From: Siphonodentalium dalli
Taxonomy: Eukaryota > Mollusca > Scaphopoda > Gadilida > Siphonodentaliidae
NCBI GenBank assembly: GCA_032622095.1
Contig: CP136065.1
Coordinates: 95,671,343-95,735,342, forward strand
Length of the DNA: 64,000 nucleotides
Reading direction: 5' to 3'
Shown here in pieces: positions 37,301 to 45,380 of this stretch. The position numbers were made by a program, and so were the translations under genes. A model generated the notes under the pieces. It had not been told where the DNA came from, ran no database searches, and was given only the letters and a program-made list of their open reading frames with translations. Within the stretch, counting starts at the first letter, position 1. Every line of letters begins with the position of its first letter.

Positions 37301-40300
37301 CGTACTTCAGACGTTGTCAATTGTTTTTAATTGTTCAATCGGAGAGTTGAAATTCTCGGCAATATATAGTGGATGATTGTCACATTCTTACATATTGTAT
37401 AATAATGCCTGAGTACTTCCTGTCAAGTTGTGCTAATTAATTAAATTGACACATGTAGTTCGCGTTAAATAGAAAACAGACGTATGGTTAAATTTTTTAT
37501 TGGCAATTTTGTGTTATCAATTCTGGTGTCGGAACACGCTTTACCCCAGACGTCTTCAAACACACTAGTAGATTACTCGTATCATGTATAATTGATATAT
37601 AAGCACATATAGTTCAAGTTACATAATTCGGTCACCATATTTCGAGTTTGTGAAATTTGAATGACAAAATAGAATCTGTTCGATATCCAATATATTGCTA
37701 TTATCTTTGGAATATATAGGAACAAAAGTATGACGTTGGTATCTGGCCCTGGAGATACCTACATGTACATCAATATTTTATCCCGGCATTATAGTGCCTT
37801 TCTGTCCTCGGTCCCTGGCCTCTACGACGCCGCCTTCAAGTCCACACCATATATATTCTATGTATAGATGGTGAAAATCGGCGACACCATTTTATTCATG
37901 CAATTTTGTTGCCCCTCCACTCCCCATCACTGAGTCGAATTGGGCACTTTCGTTTCTTTAAACCGCATCATTATATTCATCGTATCATGACAATGACTAT
38001 ATATACATTTTGTGGAAATCGGCGACGAAATCAATCTGGAAGCGCCCTGCATGTAAGCTAATTACAGACTCCATATAATATAAATAGTGGGTCTGATTTC
38101 TTGTCGCAGACTCTATTTCCTGAACCGCGGGATTCCACGTCAATGGTACCAATGAGAACTCACTAGTAGCACCAAGATAAAAGTATCCAATATACACGAT
38201 TAACGTTGCGCGATGTGATATAATTTGAGGGAAAGCTGCAAGCGTCCGGGAATACGATGGGCACAGTATCAGCATGATTCTGAATGTATGCTAACAACGA
38301 CTGCAGACGCCCACTGGTTCCAATCACTTACTTGGTTCGGCTCGCTTGTCGTAATGATCATGTCCATCTGGGCATTGGTTGGCCCATTTCTGGGCTGATG
38401 TTTGCAGTTTGTCGTCCCATTGCTGAAACAAAATACGAATACGTTGTTTGGAGACAACACAAAGCAAAGGAGCAGACACCAATGATTGCGTGTATGTTCA
38501 TATAATAAGATCGACAAACAGTGTGGGTCTGCCAAAATGGATCAATTAGAAAAACAGTTTTGTCAAGTGTTCCACATCACCTATAATACAGGGTGCTTAT
38601 GGTTATGTTTTCTTTATTATTATTCATTTATTTCAGAAGTTATAGGTATGCGCACACAGGTCGGTATGCCACACGGTGGTATGCACCGGACGAAAGTCCA
38701 CCTCTTGCTATTGGTTGTGTTCAACATTGTCACCGGCAGATGATATGAACGATCGTAGCATTGAACAACATCGGTAGACATGTGGACAGCGCCAATTGTA
38801 TTACTTCGGATGTACTTAATACACTCCCAATACTTGTGGGACACGAATAACATTGATCAAAAGTACTTGTGTGTATCACACTTTGGTTGTCCTGCGATCG
38901 GAAAATTTGATGAGGAAATTCGTACTCTAGTCTTCCCAACACACAGGAACAAGATGGTCCAAGATAGACACAATTATAATTCTCTTTGGTTAATATATCA
39001 GTTATTCTTTCCTGATAATGTTCAATGGCATGATCAGTATATCTATATAAGTCAAAATATTACCAAGTTTACACACACATGCAACAACAAAAAACTGAAT
39101 ATTTGATACAACGAACTGTTAATTTTCTTAGAATGTTCATAAAACTTACATTAAATAAAACATAAGGTATAAAATCTTAAGAGTACACTGGATGACTTTA
39201 TATCAATACATGTATGTTACCCGATTGTCTTTAAGTCAACTTATAACATCTGTAATAATATATATCACATGTCACATGTTTGTTGTCAACATATTTTTTA
39301 TAATGACTTGATAGTGTGAAAACAAATACGACAAATTTAACACAAACAGGAATCTTTCGTTTTTGTAATGTTTAGCCCGGTGAGAGTTCGCGATGAGCAT
39401 AATTATTTTATTTTAACATATTTTTATTATCACCTAAGAAATAAACAAATAGTTCAATTACAAGCATACACATAATGATTCATGTTAATACTGATGAGAC
39501 GAGATAAAGCGTCAGAACACACGTTTTACAAGTTACTCTAGCTGGTGTGTATATGAATAATATTTATTAATTTTCAGTATAATCTTCCTTTACTCCCCCG
39601 TAATGTGGATGATGATGTTTATTGGCACAATAAAAGAAACATTAATAAAGTGTGTAATCATAAACATACCAATTTCATCAAGTCTCGAGGGACAAGATCG
39701 TTCCCGTTCTTATCTTTGACGACAAAGGTGGCCCTGTAGTTATTGTGCATGTTGACTATGTCTATTCTATCCTGGTATGTAATAACACTCTTGCTGGCAT
39801 CCACGTCTGGGTTGTCTGTCAGACAGTTTGTGTGTCCTGATATTTTCTGGTATTCAGCGGTGCATTCTGAAAACAGATTCAAATCAGACAAAAACCTGTT
39901 ATAATCATCATAATCATAACGATTCACGGATATTATATATCATACGATTTGTCCGGCAAAATTAGTCATACATGTATTGCATGTTATATAACGGCGACAA
40001 TAGTCATACATGTATTGCATGTTATATAACGGCGAAATTAGTCATACATGTATTGCATGTTATATAACGGCGACAATAGTCATTCATGTATTGCATGTTA
40101 TATAACATTGCAGCGAGTCTCAATTTAAAATCGTCAAGCGTTTCAGATTCCTCAACAATCAGACAAGCAATTACATGTATTTATTACCGTATTGCTGAAG
40201 AAGTTATATACCAGCTTCGTAATTCCGTGCGACAAAAATTTGTTCGACACTTTGTTGGACATGGTAGTCCACTTGTGCTATCGCAGTGTACTCGCTTGAA

Positions 40301-41449
40301 CGGTTCATCGTAATTGGTGTTTTACAGATTGCGAAGCAGTTTGTATGTTTATAGCATGCCTGCCGTCCCAGAATCGTCGATATTTCAGGGACATTGACAG
40401 TATTTGGTCATGGCCCCAACACGGCCAGCTCACTTGTTAGCAAATCGGATTTTCCCGTCGTCAAGATACACGCACCATGTAATTGTCTATCAGTATCCAG
40501 ACACGAGTATCATGGTGAAAATCGAGACACAAAAGGTCACATTTTGGCGGTGCTTGGCTATTCCGAGGAATTTGAGAAAAGTCAGTGTGTATGACAAACT
40601 TTGTACATATCAATTTACCTTGTAATCATGACGGCTCTGGTGTTTTCAGCAAACCGACAGGATTAGACATTTTGATTATGGTCTATTTGAAACAACAAAA
40701 AAGGGGTCATTATTAACATAAGTTTGTAAAATATATGTTTTTTTTATAAACATAATGGGGTTTCCTCTCTTCGCTCATATTACCAAACGGTCGCGACAAT
40801 GAACTGTTTCAAAAAACGGGGAGCCTCGGTGGATCAGTCGGTTATGGGTACAACTCCAAGTCGTCGCGTCTTCCAGCGCTGGCGCCGAGGGTTCAAATCC
40901 ACATGTTTCCATGATGGACTTTGTAACTCGAAATCGTCATCTGTTGGAGTTGCCAGTTAATCGCCAATAGGCGGTCGTTTTTCGGACATGGTCGACGAGT
41001 TTATCAGCCATTTAAATCATTGTTAGATTAGCCTTAAGTGTGCGGATTTCCTCCGGTACTAAAACTGGCAATGTCGTGATATGGCATTTGCTGCTGAAAG
41101 GATCATTAAACCTAAATCAATTAAAATAAGTAGTACATGTTCTCAACCATCCAACCAATATCATGTCAGTTCAGTCGGACCACCAACATCATAACAAATA
41201 AGCTCGATCAGTTAACTAAATGTGACACTGTAAATGGGAGCGCATACAATTTAAATACGAGGCGGACAAAACGAGTTTAGTGAAAAGTTGCATCATGTTG
41301 TGGACTGAACATTACTGCTAACATACACGTACAGTGATTCTCCGATCGCCTATATACAGTTGCCAGGCCACTTAAATACATGTACGTTACTCACGAGCCA
41401 AGCTTTTCCCGACACAAGAGAGCAGGACAACACCGATGACGAACATCAT
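22184..41449 (-). CDS. Secreted CAP-domain protein with EGF-like and ShK-like modules (8 coding exons, 3' end open)
   Basis: Spliced coding region joining 41449-41395, 39866-39670, 38422-38332, 33343-33195, 29199-29105, 26444-26338, 24440-24342 and 22309-22184. Every junction is GT-AG and phase-compatible, giving 306 codons without a stop. Domains: signal peptide 1-18; CAP/SCP domain about 50-230; EGF-like 233-262 with six Cys (233, 238, 249, 251, 253, 262); ShK-like 266-306. CAP landmarks are the HNNYR helix (59-63), His105 with Arg111, GQN (121-123), WYGE (140-143), GHFTQVV (160-166) and CNYDN (191-195). The usual GEN glutamate is Gln122 and the usual Trp of GHYTQVVW is His167, so the CAP site is altered. 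Family knowledge: CAP proteins are secreted and bind lipids, sterols or metals, or act in immunity, reproduction or venom. Its specific role cannot be read here. Exons beyond 22184 may exist. Confidence 0.88.
22971..23026. repeat. 28-bp tandem duplication in intron
   Basis: GGGGTGTGGTTGATACACTT plus CCAGCTGA occurs twice, exactly. Confidence 0.9.
23215..23645. repeat. Degraded copy of the AACGCTCTTTATT element family
   Basis: AATAAAGAGCGTTA at the left end opposes TAACGCTCTTTATT at 23546. The latter sits in a 42-bp tandem pair (23549 and 23591) with CTACCATGTTTGGACAACGG. The same box occurs in pairs in the TTAA elements at 32094-32595 and 48064-48589. Confidence 0.45.
23836..24235. mobile_element. 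piggyBac-like TTAA MITE with two nested hairpins (copy 1)
   Basis: TTAA target duplication with inverted ends CCCTTTACCCAA. Two near-perfect palindromes of about 70 bp, each built from CCAATGCATTCTCTTATATA and GCGAGTCGACC, are joined by an AT-rich spacer. It differs from 26522-26922 by only a few substitutions and one base indel. It lies about 106 bp downstream of the EGF exon, inside intron 8 of the CAP gene. Confidence 0.88.
24342..24440 (-). CDS. CAP gene exon 8: EGF-like domain
   Basis: 99 bases, symmetric phase 1-1, residues 232-264. Acceptor TTCTTACAG and donor A|GTGAGT. Cys spacing is C-x4-C-x10-C-x-C-x-C-x8-C with LNGG and the final CVSGWVDDKC, a canonical EGF-like signature. A symmetric 1-1 phase is typical of shuffled extracellular modules and would allow in-frame skipping. 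Confidence 0.88.
24441..26337. other. Intron 7 of the CAP gene, no further feature recognised
   Basis: Several overlapping frames on both strands at 25413-25768 have no motif. A C tract at 26279-26292 lies near exon 7. Confidence 0.5.
26338..26444 (-). CDS. CAP gene exon 7: C-terminal CAP tail and hinge
   Basis: 107 bases, phase 2 to 1, residues 196-231. Acceptor TTCTCTCCCAG and donor G|GTTTGT (weaker). It reads NWTPSYFAPF, then a polar stretch with Cys219, then NGLCAG (Cys229). The YxxPY-like segment and following Cys pair are typical of the CAP C-terminus. It is the only exon found that links phase 2 of exon 6 to phase 1 of exon 8, which raises confidence despite low motif content. Confidence 0.78.
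26522..26922. mobile_element. piggyBac-like TTAA MITE with two nested hairpins (copy 2)
   Basis: Same orientation and structure as 23836-24235, nearly identical. It sits about 77 bp upstream of the acceptor of exon 7, in intron 6 of the CAP gene, close to where the branch point should be. Confidence 0.88.
27516..27745. repeat. Fold-back repeat with duplicated right end
   Basis: The arms share GGAAGTCGTTTAAAAAATCC and TTGGAGTTATTCTC in inverted order. The right terminus (GTCGGATCTTTTAAACGACT) is repeated once more just outside. It is intronic. No feature is recognised in 26923-27515 or 27746-28480. Confidence 0.65.
28480..28885. repeat. (GAT)n imperfect microsatellite of about 400 bp
   Basis: GATGAT runs with GAC variants create long frames in all phases (poly-Met/Ile, His or Ser). 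These are low-complexity artefacts inside intron 6. A retroposon-like tail follows at 28975-29030 (AAATAAACAATCAATCAAC). Confidence 0.95.
29105..29199 (-). CDS. CAP gene exon 6: end of CAP1 signature and CAP2
   Basis: 95 bases, phase 0 to 2, residues 165-195 plus two bases of 196. Acceptor TTTCGTCAG and donor AC|GTAAGT. It reads VVHNKMTRVGCGFAFC, then ITVCNYDN. This is the standard CAP continuation G-C-x-x-x-x-C with the CAP2 signature C-N-Y. His167 stands where most members have Trp. Confidence 0.9.
29370..29640. mobile_element. Diverged Harbinger-like MITE (right part)
   Basis: It shares ACAAGTGGAACTA and GATAAATGTTA-like words, plus a terminus (GTGTGTGAACCTACCC then TTA), with the complete element at 49932-50337. 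The left end was not found, so it is likely truncated. It lies in intron 5. Confidence 0.5.
29654..30196 (+). pseudogene. Non-LTR retrotransposon RT fragment
   Basis: RT blocks in order with frameshifts: RLYQILENNEILK, QAGFRKDNSMADNLFLL, CAFVDFENVLDTV, then GVRQGVNLSPVLFSLFLND. The catalytic Y-x-D-D block is absent because similarity stops near 30190, where an inverted-repeat element begins. It lies in intron 5 on the strand opposite to the CAP gene. Confidence 0.82.
30201..30735. mobile_element. Long inverted-repeat element ending in GAGCCTGGTAAAAGGTGTAG
   Basis: The left arm and the reverse complement of the right arm share CCTGGTAAAAGGTGTAGTT (CCCGG in the right arm), then CAATAATGTTGATTTTTG and a Lys/Phe-poor AT-rich section. 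A related right arm lies at 46300-46450. It ends the LINE fragment at its left side. Confidence 0.6.
31031..31600 (+). repeat. GTCCG-rich element with 191-bp internal duplication
   Basis: It starts with the hairpin GTCCCCCGAAAAA/TTTTTGGGGGAC, then GTCCGTCCGTCC. Two units starting GTACCTTC at 31147 and 31338 share CTCCTCCTACAGTTTT, GATGTGCAACATGTATATAG and TTAGAAAATTTCAACATTTT. An inverted TTTTTCGGGGGAC follows near 31507, and an AATAAAG-type AT-rich tail after that. Nothing is recognised in 31601-32093. Confidence 0.6.
32094..32595. mobile_element. TTAA MITE, family with AACGCTCTTTATT boxes (copy 1)
   Basis: TTAA on both sides; ends AGGCGCGGGAGGCCTT and inverted AGGTACGGGAGGCCTT. Inside are two AACGCTCTTTAT boxes with CCATATCAGGA. 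48064-48589 is a related copy in the opposite orientation. Located in intron 5. Confidence 0.75.
32850..33178 (+). repeat. Retroposon 3' tails
   Basis: Two tails are visible: GCAAATAAAGCATCAATC near 32862 and TCGCAATAAAGCATTCATTC with (ATTC)n at 33145-33175. They resemble 3' ends of CR1-like LINEs or derived SINEs. No coding part was recognised. Confidence 0.45.
33195..33343 (-). CDS. CAP gene exon 5: CAP core with GQN, WYGE and GHFTQ
   Basis: 149 bases, phase 1 to 0, residues 115-164. Acceptor TTTCCATAG and donor CAG|GTACAT. It carries TIGQNMA, WYGEIQYF and GHFTQ. Glu143 and His161 are the expected second Glu and second His of the CAP tetrad. Gln122 replaces the first Glu. The exon ends exactly within the CAP1 signature, completed as VV in the next exon, which confirms the junction. 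Confidence 0.9.
33507..33889 (+). mobile_element. Helitron-like element H8
   Basis: It begins TCGATTATACATTTTG after a host A, then CTGT/ATGT repeats, and ends with a CGAACGAAGTCG-type hairpin and ATCAGCTAG followed by T. Plus-strand orientation; intron 4. Confidence 0.65.
33890..34391 (+). mobile_element. Helitron-like element H9 abutting H8
   Basis: It starts at the base after H8's CTAG with TTTAATATATATTTTGG, has CTGT repeats, and contains repeats of about 115 bp with TCAAGGTCAAATC and GACGGGTCAAATC. It ends CCGGGACGAAGTGGGGTCCA and GAGCTAC. The terminal CTAC instead of CTAG suggests decay. Confidence 0.6.
34392..35838. other. Intron 4, no recognised feature
   Basis: AT-rich sequence. 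Frames at 34846-35248 carry no motif. Confidence 0.5.
35839..36180. repeat. 172-bp tandem pair
   Basis: CTTAAAAAGAT...TTTTTATGTTCACTTTATAAAC...TTTGTTAACAGTTTATAAAT occurs at 35839 and 36011. The first unit ends ATTAAATAAAGTTGCATTCC. No feature is recognised in 36181-37100. Confidence 0.8.
37110..38040. repeat. Decayed relative of Helitron-like element H3
   Basis: It shares with 7465-9100 the words ACTCTTGCTCAAAG, AAAACGTCATTC, CGTACTTC...ACGTT, TACATAATTCGGTCACCAT and GTTTGTGAAATTTGAA, in the same order. Neither terminus is intact. Intron 4. Confidence 0.5.
38332..38422 (-). CDS. CAP gene exon 4: second helix with active-site His
   Basis: 91 bases, phase 0 to 1, residues 85-114. Acceptor TTTGTTTCAG and donor A|GTAAGT. 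It reads WDDKL, then a helix ending WANQCPDGHDHYDKR, the family pattern A-x-x-W-A-x-x-C-x-x-x-H with His105 as the expected first His of the CAP tetrad. A longer ORF overlapping it, from 38269 to 38535, is a different frame and is a shadow. Confidence 0.88.
39670..39866 (-). CDS. CAP gene exon 3: N-terminal cysteine region and first CAP helix
   Basis: 197 bases, phase 1 to 0, residues 19-84. Acceptor CTGTTTTCAG and donor GTATGT. The exon holds two Cys (20 and 33), an acidic linker, then the first CAP helix IVNMHNNYRA (55-64), which matches the family pattern I-V-x-x-H-N-x-x-R. It ends DLMKL, which runs directly into QWDDKL of the next exon, as in the family pattern MLKLxWDxxL. Confidence 0.88.
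39963..40118. repeat. 38-bp minisatellite, four units
   Basis: Units starting GTCATACATGTATTGCATGT at 39965, 40003, 40041 and 40079, with GTTATATAACGGCGA in each. Located just upstream of exon 3 in intron 2. Confidence 0.9.
40825..41130 (+). mobile_element. tRNA-derived SINE
   Basis: A box-A-like TGGATCAGTCGGTTATGGG at about 40853 and an exact box B GGTTCAAATCC at about 40911 have tRNA-like spacing. A body with GCGGATTTCCTCCGGTACT and a tail ending GATCATTAAACCTAAATCAA follow. The 5' portion does not fold as a complete tRNA, so it is a SINE rather than a tRNA gene. Intron 2. Confidence 0.7.
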
Positions 41450-41464
41450 GTTTCTTGTTTGATA
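41395..41464 (-). CDS. CAP gene exon 2: start codon and signal peptide
   Basis: An acceptor (polypyrimidine then TTTCAG ending at 41465) opens the exon. Fifteen untranslated bases precede ATG at 41449-41447, followed at once by a second in-frame ATG. The 18 residues MMFVIGVVLLSCVGKSLA form a hydrophobic signal peptide with a typical small-residue cleavage end. The donor C|GTGAGT follows 41395, phase 1. This start was chosen because it lies just after a splice acceptor, gives a signal peptide, and joins in phase to the Cys-rich CAP start in the next exon. Confidence 0.82.
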
Positions 41465-41953
41465 CTGAAATAATCAGAATAAGATCACATCATATATCGC
41501 CGGAAGCTTCTGAAAAGTAAAGTATATAATGTGCCGTACAAGTCTCCAGAAATGATAATATAAATAAGACTGTGACACCTGATCGACTTGTTGTGAAATG
41601 TTATTCCACAACAAAGAGTGGGAGGTGAAAATGTAATTTGGTTGACACGTTGTGCAAATAATTCCAATACTCATCCAATTTGTATATTATCCAGAATCGG
41701 TGACCGAGTTGAAAGCAGGGCAAGCTTTCAATCAATTCTCTAAAACACAAATTCCAATATTGGTCTATTGAGAGGTATAACAATACATGTAGTTTGTGGT
41801 GTAGGTTTGTTTAACTTGTTGTTTTCTGAGACGTCTGCGGTGTCTATGAAATAACAACATTATATGCAAATAATGTAGCCATCGGCGTGAGAGTGAAGTT
41901 CTGATATATATGGCATTATATGCGTCGATCACATTCGTCAATTATATATCTAA

Positions 41954-42545
41954 CCAGCTGGTGGACCCGACTTCGTCCGGGCTGTTTCCCCTCTGCTTTT
42001 CGGCGAATTGCGCGATTTGACCTGAATTGACCATTTTGAAGATCAAGGTCAGGTCGGGGTCACGATTTGACCCGTCCAAAACACTCCCCGGACAAAAGTA
42101 CCCGCCGAAATCCGTCCGGTTTTACCTGATTTGACCTTGAATTGACCATTTTGAAGGTCAAGGTCAGGTTGGGGTAACGATTCGACTCGTCCAAAATACT
42201 CCTCGGACAAAAGTAACCCTAGGTATCAAATTTCGTCGAAATCCCGTCAAAATTCGCGATTTGACCTTGAATTGACAATTTTGAAGGTCAAGGTCAGGTC
42301 AGGGTCACGATTTGACCCGTCCAAAAGTACCTCTAGGTAGCAAATTTCACCGAAATCCGTCCCGTTTTACCCGATTTGATCTTGAATTGACCTTTTTGAA
42401 GGTCAGGTCGGGGTCACAATTTGACCAGTCCAAAACACTCCCGGGACAAAACAACCCATAGGTATCAAATTTCGTCAAATTCGTCTGGTAGTTTTCCCGG
42501 CCATATCTAACACACACAGACAGAAGTCCCAAAATATATATTAGA
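41954..42545 (-). mobile_element. Helitron-like element H4
   Basis: On the minus strand, 5' TCTAATATATATTTTGGGAC with CTGT repeats, 3' hairpin CCCGGACGAAGTCGGG, then TCCACCAG and CTGG. The interior holds about five repeats of GACCTTGAATTGACC/AAGGTCAAGGTCAGGTC. Intron 1. Confidence 0.75.
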
Positions 42546-43086
42546 CTAGCTGGTGGGCCCGACCTCGTCCGGGCTGTTTCCCCTCTACTTTCATCCGGAC
42601 AAAAGTACCCATAGGTATAAAATTTCGTTGAAATCCGTATTTTACCCGATTTGACCTTGAATTGACAATTTTTAAGGTCAAGGTCAGGTCAGGGTCATGA
42701 TCTGACCCGTCCAAATCACTCCCCGGACAAAAGTACCCCTTAGGTATAAAATTCGTCGAAATCCGTCCGTTTTACTCGATTTGACCTTGAATTTACTATT
42801 TTGGAGGTCAAGGTCAGGTCGGGGTCACGATTTGACCCGTCCAAAAGACTCTCGGGACAAAAGTAGCCCTAGGTATCAAATTTCGTCGAAATCCACCCGT
42901 TTTACTCGATTTGACCTTGAATTGACCATTTTGAAGGTCAGGGTCACGATTTGACCCGTCCAAAACACTCCCTGGACAAAATCACCCTTAGGTATCAAAT
43001 TTCGTCAAAATCCGTCTGGCAGTTTTCCCGGCCATAGCTAACACACACACAGACAGACAGACAGAAGTCCCAAAATATATATTGGA
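42546..43086 (-). mobile_element. Helitron-like element H5 abutting H4
   Basis: It starts at the base after H4 and has the same terminal motifs (3' CTAG at 42546-42549; 5' TCCAATATATATTTTGGG at 43086). The repeat interior matches H4. Confidence 0.75.
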
Positions 43087-44016
43087 CTAGCAGGTGGACC
43101 CGACTTCGTCCGGGCTGTTTCCCCTCTGCTTTTCGGCGAATTGCGCGATTTGACCTTGAATTGTCCATTTTGAAGGTGGGGTCGCGATTTGACCCGTCCA
43201 AAACACTGCCCGGACAAAAGTACCCGACAAAAGTACCCGTCGAAATCCATCCGGTTTTACCCGATTTGACCTTGAATTGATCATTTTGAAGGTCAGGTCG
43301 GGTCCGACTTCGTCAAGGGCTGTTTCCCCTCTGCTTTTCGGCGAATTGCGCGATTTGACCTTGAATTGTCCATTTTGAAGGTCAAGGTCAGGTGGGGTCA
43401 CGATTTGACCCGGACAAAAGTACCCGTCGAAATCCATCCGGTTTTACCCGATTTGACCTCGAATTGATCATTTTGAAGGTCAACGTCAGGTCGGGGTCAC
43501 GATTTGACCCGTCCAAAACATTCAGTGGACAAAAGTAACCATATGTATCAAATTTCGTGGAAATCCCATCAAAATTCGCGATTTGACCTTGAATTGACCC
43601 GATGTCAAGGTCACGTCGCATGGGCAAACGAATAGACTTACGAGACTCCACACACGAAAGTATCCCCAGACACTAATTTTCATCGAAATCCCGTGATATT
43701 CTGGCGTTTGATCTTGAAATGACCCGATTTCAAGGTCAATGTAACGTCGCACGGGCAAATTAATAGGCGCATGCCACTCCCCGGCCGAAAGTATCCCCAC
43801 ATACCAAGTTTCATCGAAATCCCGTGATATTCGGACGTTTGACCTTGATATGACCCGATTCCAAGGTCACGTTGCACGGGCAAATTAATAGGCCTATGTC
43901 ACTTCCCGGCCGATAGTATCCCCGCATACCAAGTTTCATCGAAATCGGCTCGGCCGTTTTCGAGTCCATCGCGAACACACAGACAGACAGACAGATTTCC
44001 CAAAATATATAATAGA
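43087..44016 (-). mobile_element. Helitron-like element H6 abutting H5
   Basis: 3' CTAG at 43087-43090 and 5' TCTATTATATATTTTGGG at 44016, followed by host A. The head module (CTTCGTC...CTTTTCGGCGAATTGCG) is duplicated internally near 43310, so this copy probably combines two variants. Its right half is the variant seen in H1 (GTCGCACGGGCAAA). Confidence 0.72.
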
Positions 44017-44885
44017 TAGCATTTGCGATGTCTTTATCGCATAATTAGGTCCTAAACCCGGCCTCATATCTGTCAGTAAGACACATGTGTATTATTGGCA
44101 AGCGCGATGGCGTAAAAGCTCAGGGCAATGATGTCGATGTCAATGCCGGAACTTTGTTATATTATAATATAAGTATGATAGTCGATTTGTCTTGGGTAAT
44201 TTAGTATTGATTGTGAGATAAACATGGCGGTTGAAAAATATTGTCAACATGAAAGGACACATTTATAATGGACTCTATGAAGGTGTATGTACTTTCTCTT
44301 TGGTGATAATGAAACCAATATTATTATTTGTTAATTCGAGACGTTTCGAGATTGTTCTTCCAGCTAAAGTGTGATTATGTGATAAAATGAATCCCAAATT
44401 CGTCGTAATTCACTAAATTCGATTCGAGTCGAGTTTAGCGAGGCTCGAATCTAATTTAATGGACGAGGTTAATACATATGTAAGTCATATGTAACTGGGA
44501 CTCATCAGAGATCCTCTATTTGTCACTTAGGATATGGTGGATACGCCATCCGGGCATGACTCTTCCAAACAATCCAATCAGAATTATCCTAGCAGGGATG
44601 GTCTCGAAATAACTAGAATATCCGACATTATAGAATTAATGATAAAATTTCGCGGTTTTCCAACGAACTTATGTAAACGAGCCCGTGTATTGTAAATAAT
44701 AATGCAGAGTGTATTCGTTCAAAAACGTCAGTAAATACATTTAACAAGCCCACCGACGATATCGTATTCTGATCCAGTCTTATGAAGGGGGTACTCGCGG
44801 TTCTAGTGCATAGTGCATGAAATTAACTTCGTCATGGTTACCAGAGAACAACACTTTGTTATAAGCTGACAAGCACAAAGTATGT
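44017..44885. other. Intron 1, no recognised feature
   Basis: Includes a small inverted motif GATTCGAGTCGAG near 44410. Nothing else was found. Confidence 0.5.
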
Positions 44886-44888
44886 CTC

Positions 44889-45380
44889 TCATTTTGTCCG
44901 CGATACCTTTATGTCACACTTAAATTTCCATTGAGTATATTCTTGGGTTTCAGAGATCACATCGTTTCCAATTGTCCATGATCGGTTTTCAGAGTTGTGT
45001 CGCTGTAAGGATTCGTTGAACACAACTTGGCTTGTCGTTGTCAAACAATTGAACTGCTTCTTCGTGTTGTATGTGTGGCAAATGTCTAGCATTGAATTGA
45101 GTCGCTTTTATTCAGAGAGATTAATGCTATGTCGTCAGCAGATGTGGGACAAGTGCATGGTATGCCTTGTATAGATGCACCATAAGCAGACTTTGTCAAT
45201 TTAAGCAGAAGGTCATTGACATATAGCAGATAGAAAAATTGTGACGTCACCCCCCCCCCCCCCCCGGCGAGTCCCTTGTGAAAAAGTGATTCAATCAGAT
45301 GTAATAATACTATTGCCAGTGTATACAAGAAAACCATAGTCAGAAATTGTAACACCACCAAGATCATATCATTAGCCACA
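44889..45380 (-). pseudogene. LINE reverse transcriptase fragment with catalytic block
   Basis: On the minus strand two adjacent frames show FFYLLYVNDLLLKL, YGASIQGI, CPTSADDIALISLNK (the x-A-D-D catalytic box, Tyr replaced by Ser) and then NESLQRHNSENRSW with GNDVISETQEYT. These are RT motifs 4-7 and thumb of a non-LTR element. A G/C tract (45250-45266) disrupts the upstream region. It differs in sequence from the other LINE pieces here. Confidence 0.8.

Noticed and set aside
37997-38275. 92-residue minus-strand ORF between CAP exons 4 and 5
   Set aside because: No CAP motif. It overlaps a decayed Helitron-like repeat, and exon 4 joins exon 5 at 33343 without it.
40830-40925. Possible genuine tRNA gene
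   Set aside because: Boxes A and B are present, but a full cloverleaf and acceptor stem are not evident and a SINE-like body follows.
42347-43883. Overlapping minus-strand ORFs with recurring FDPDLTF-like phrases
   Set aside because: Readings of the GACCTTGAATTGACC repeats in Helitron-like elements, with no conserved domain.
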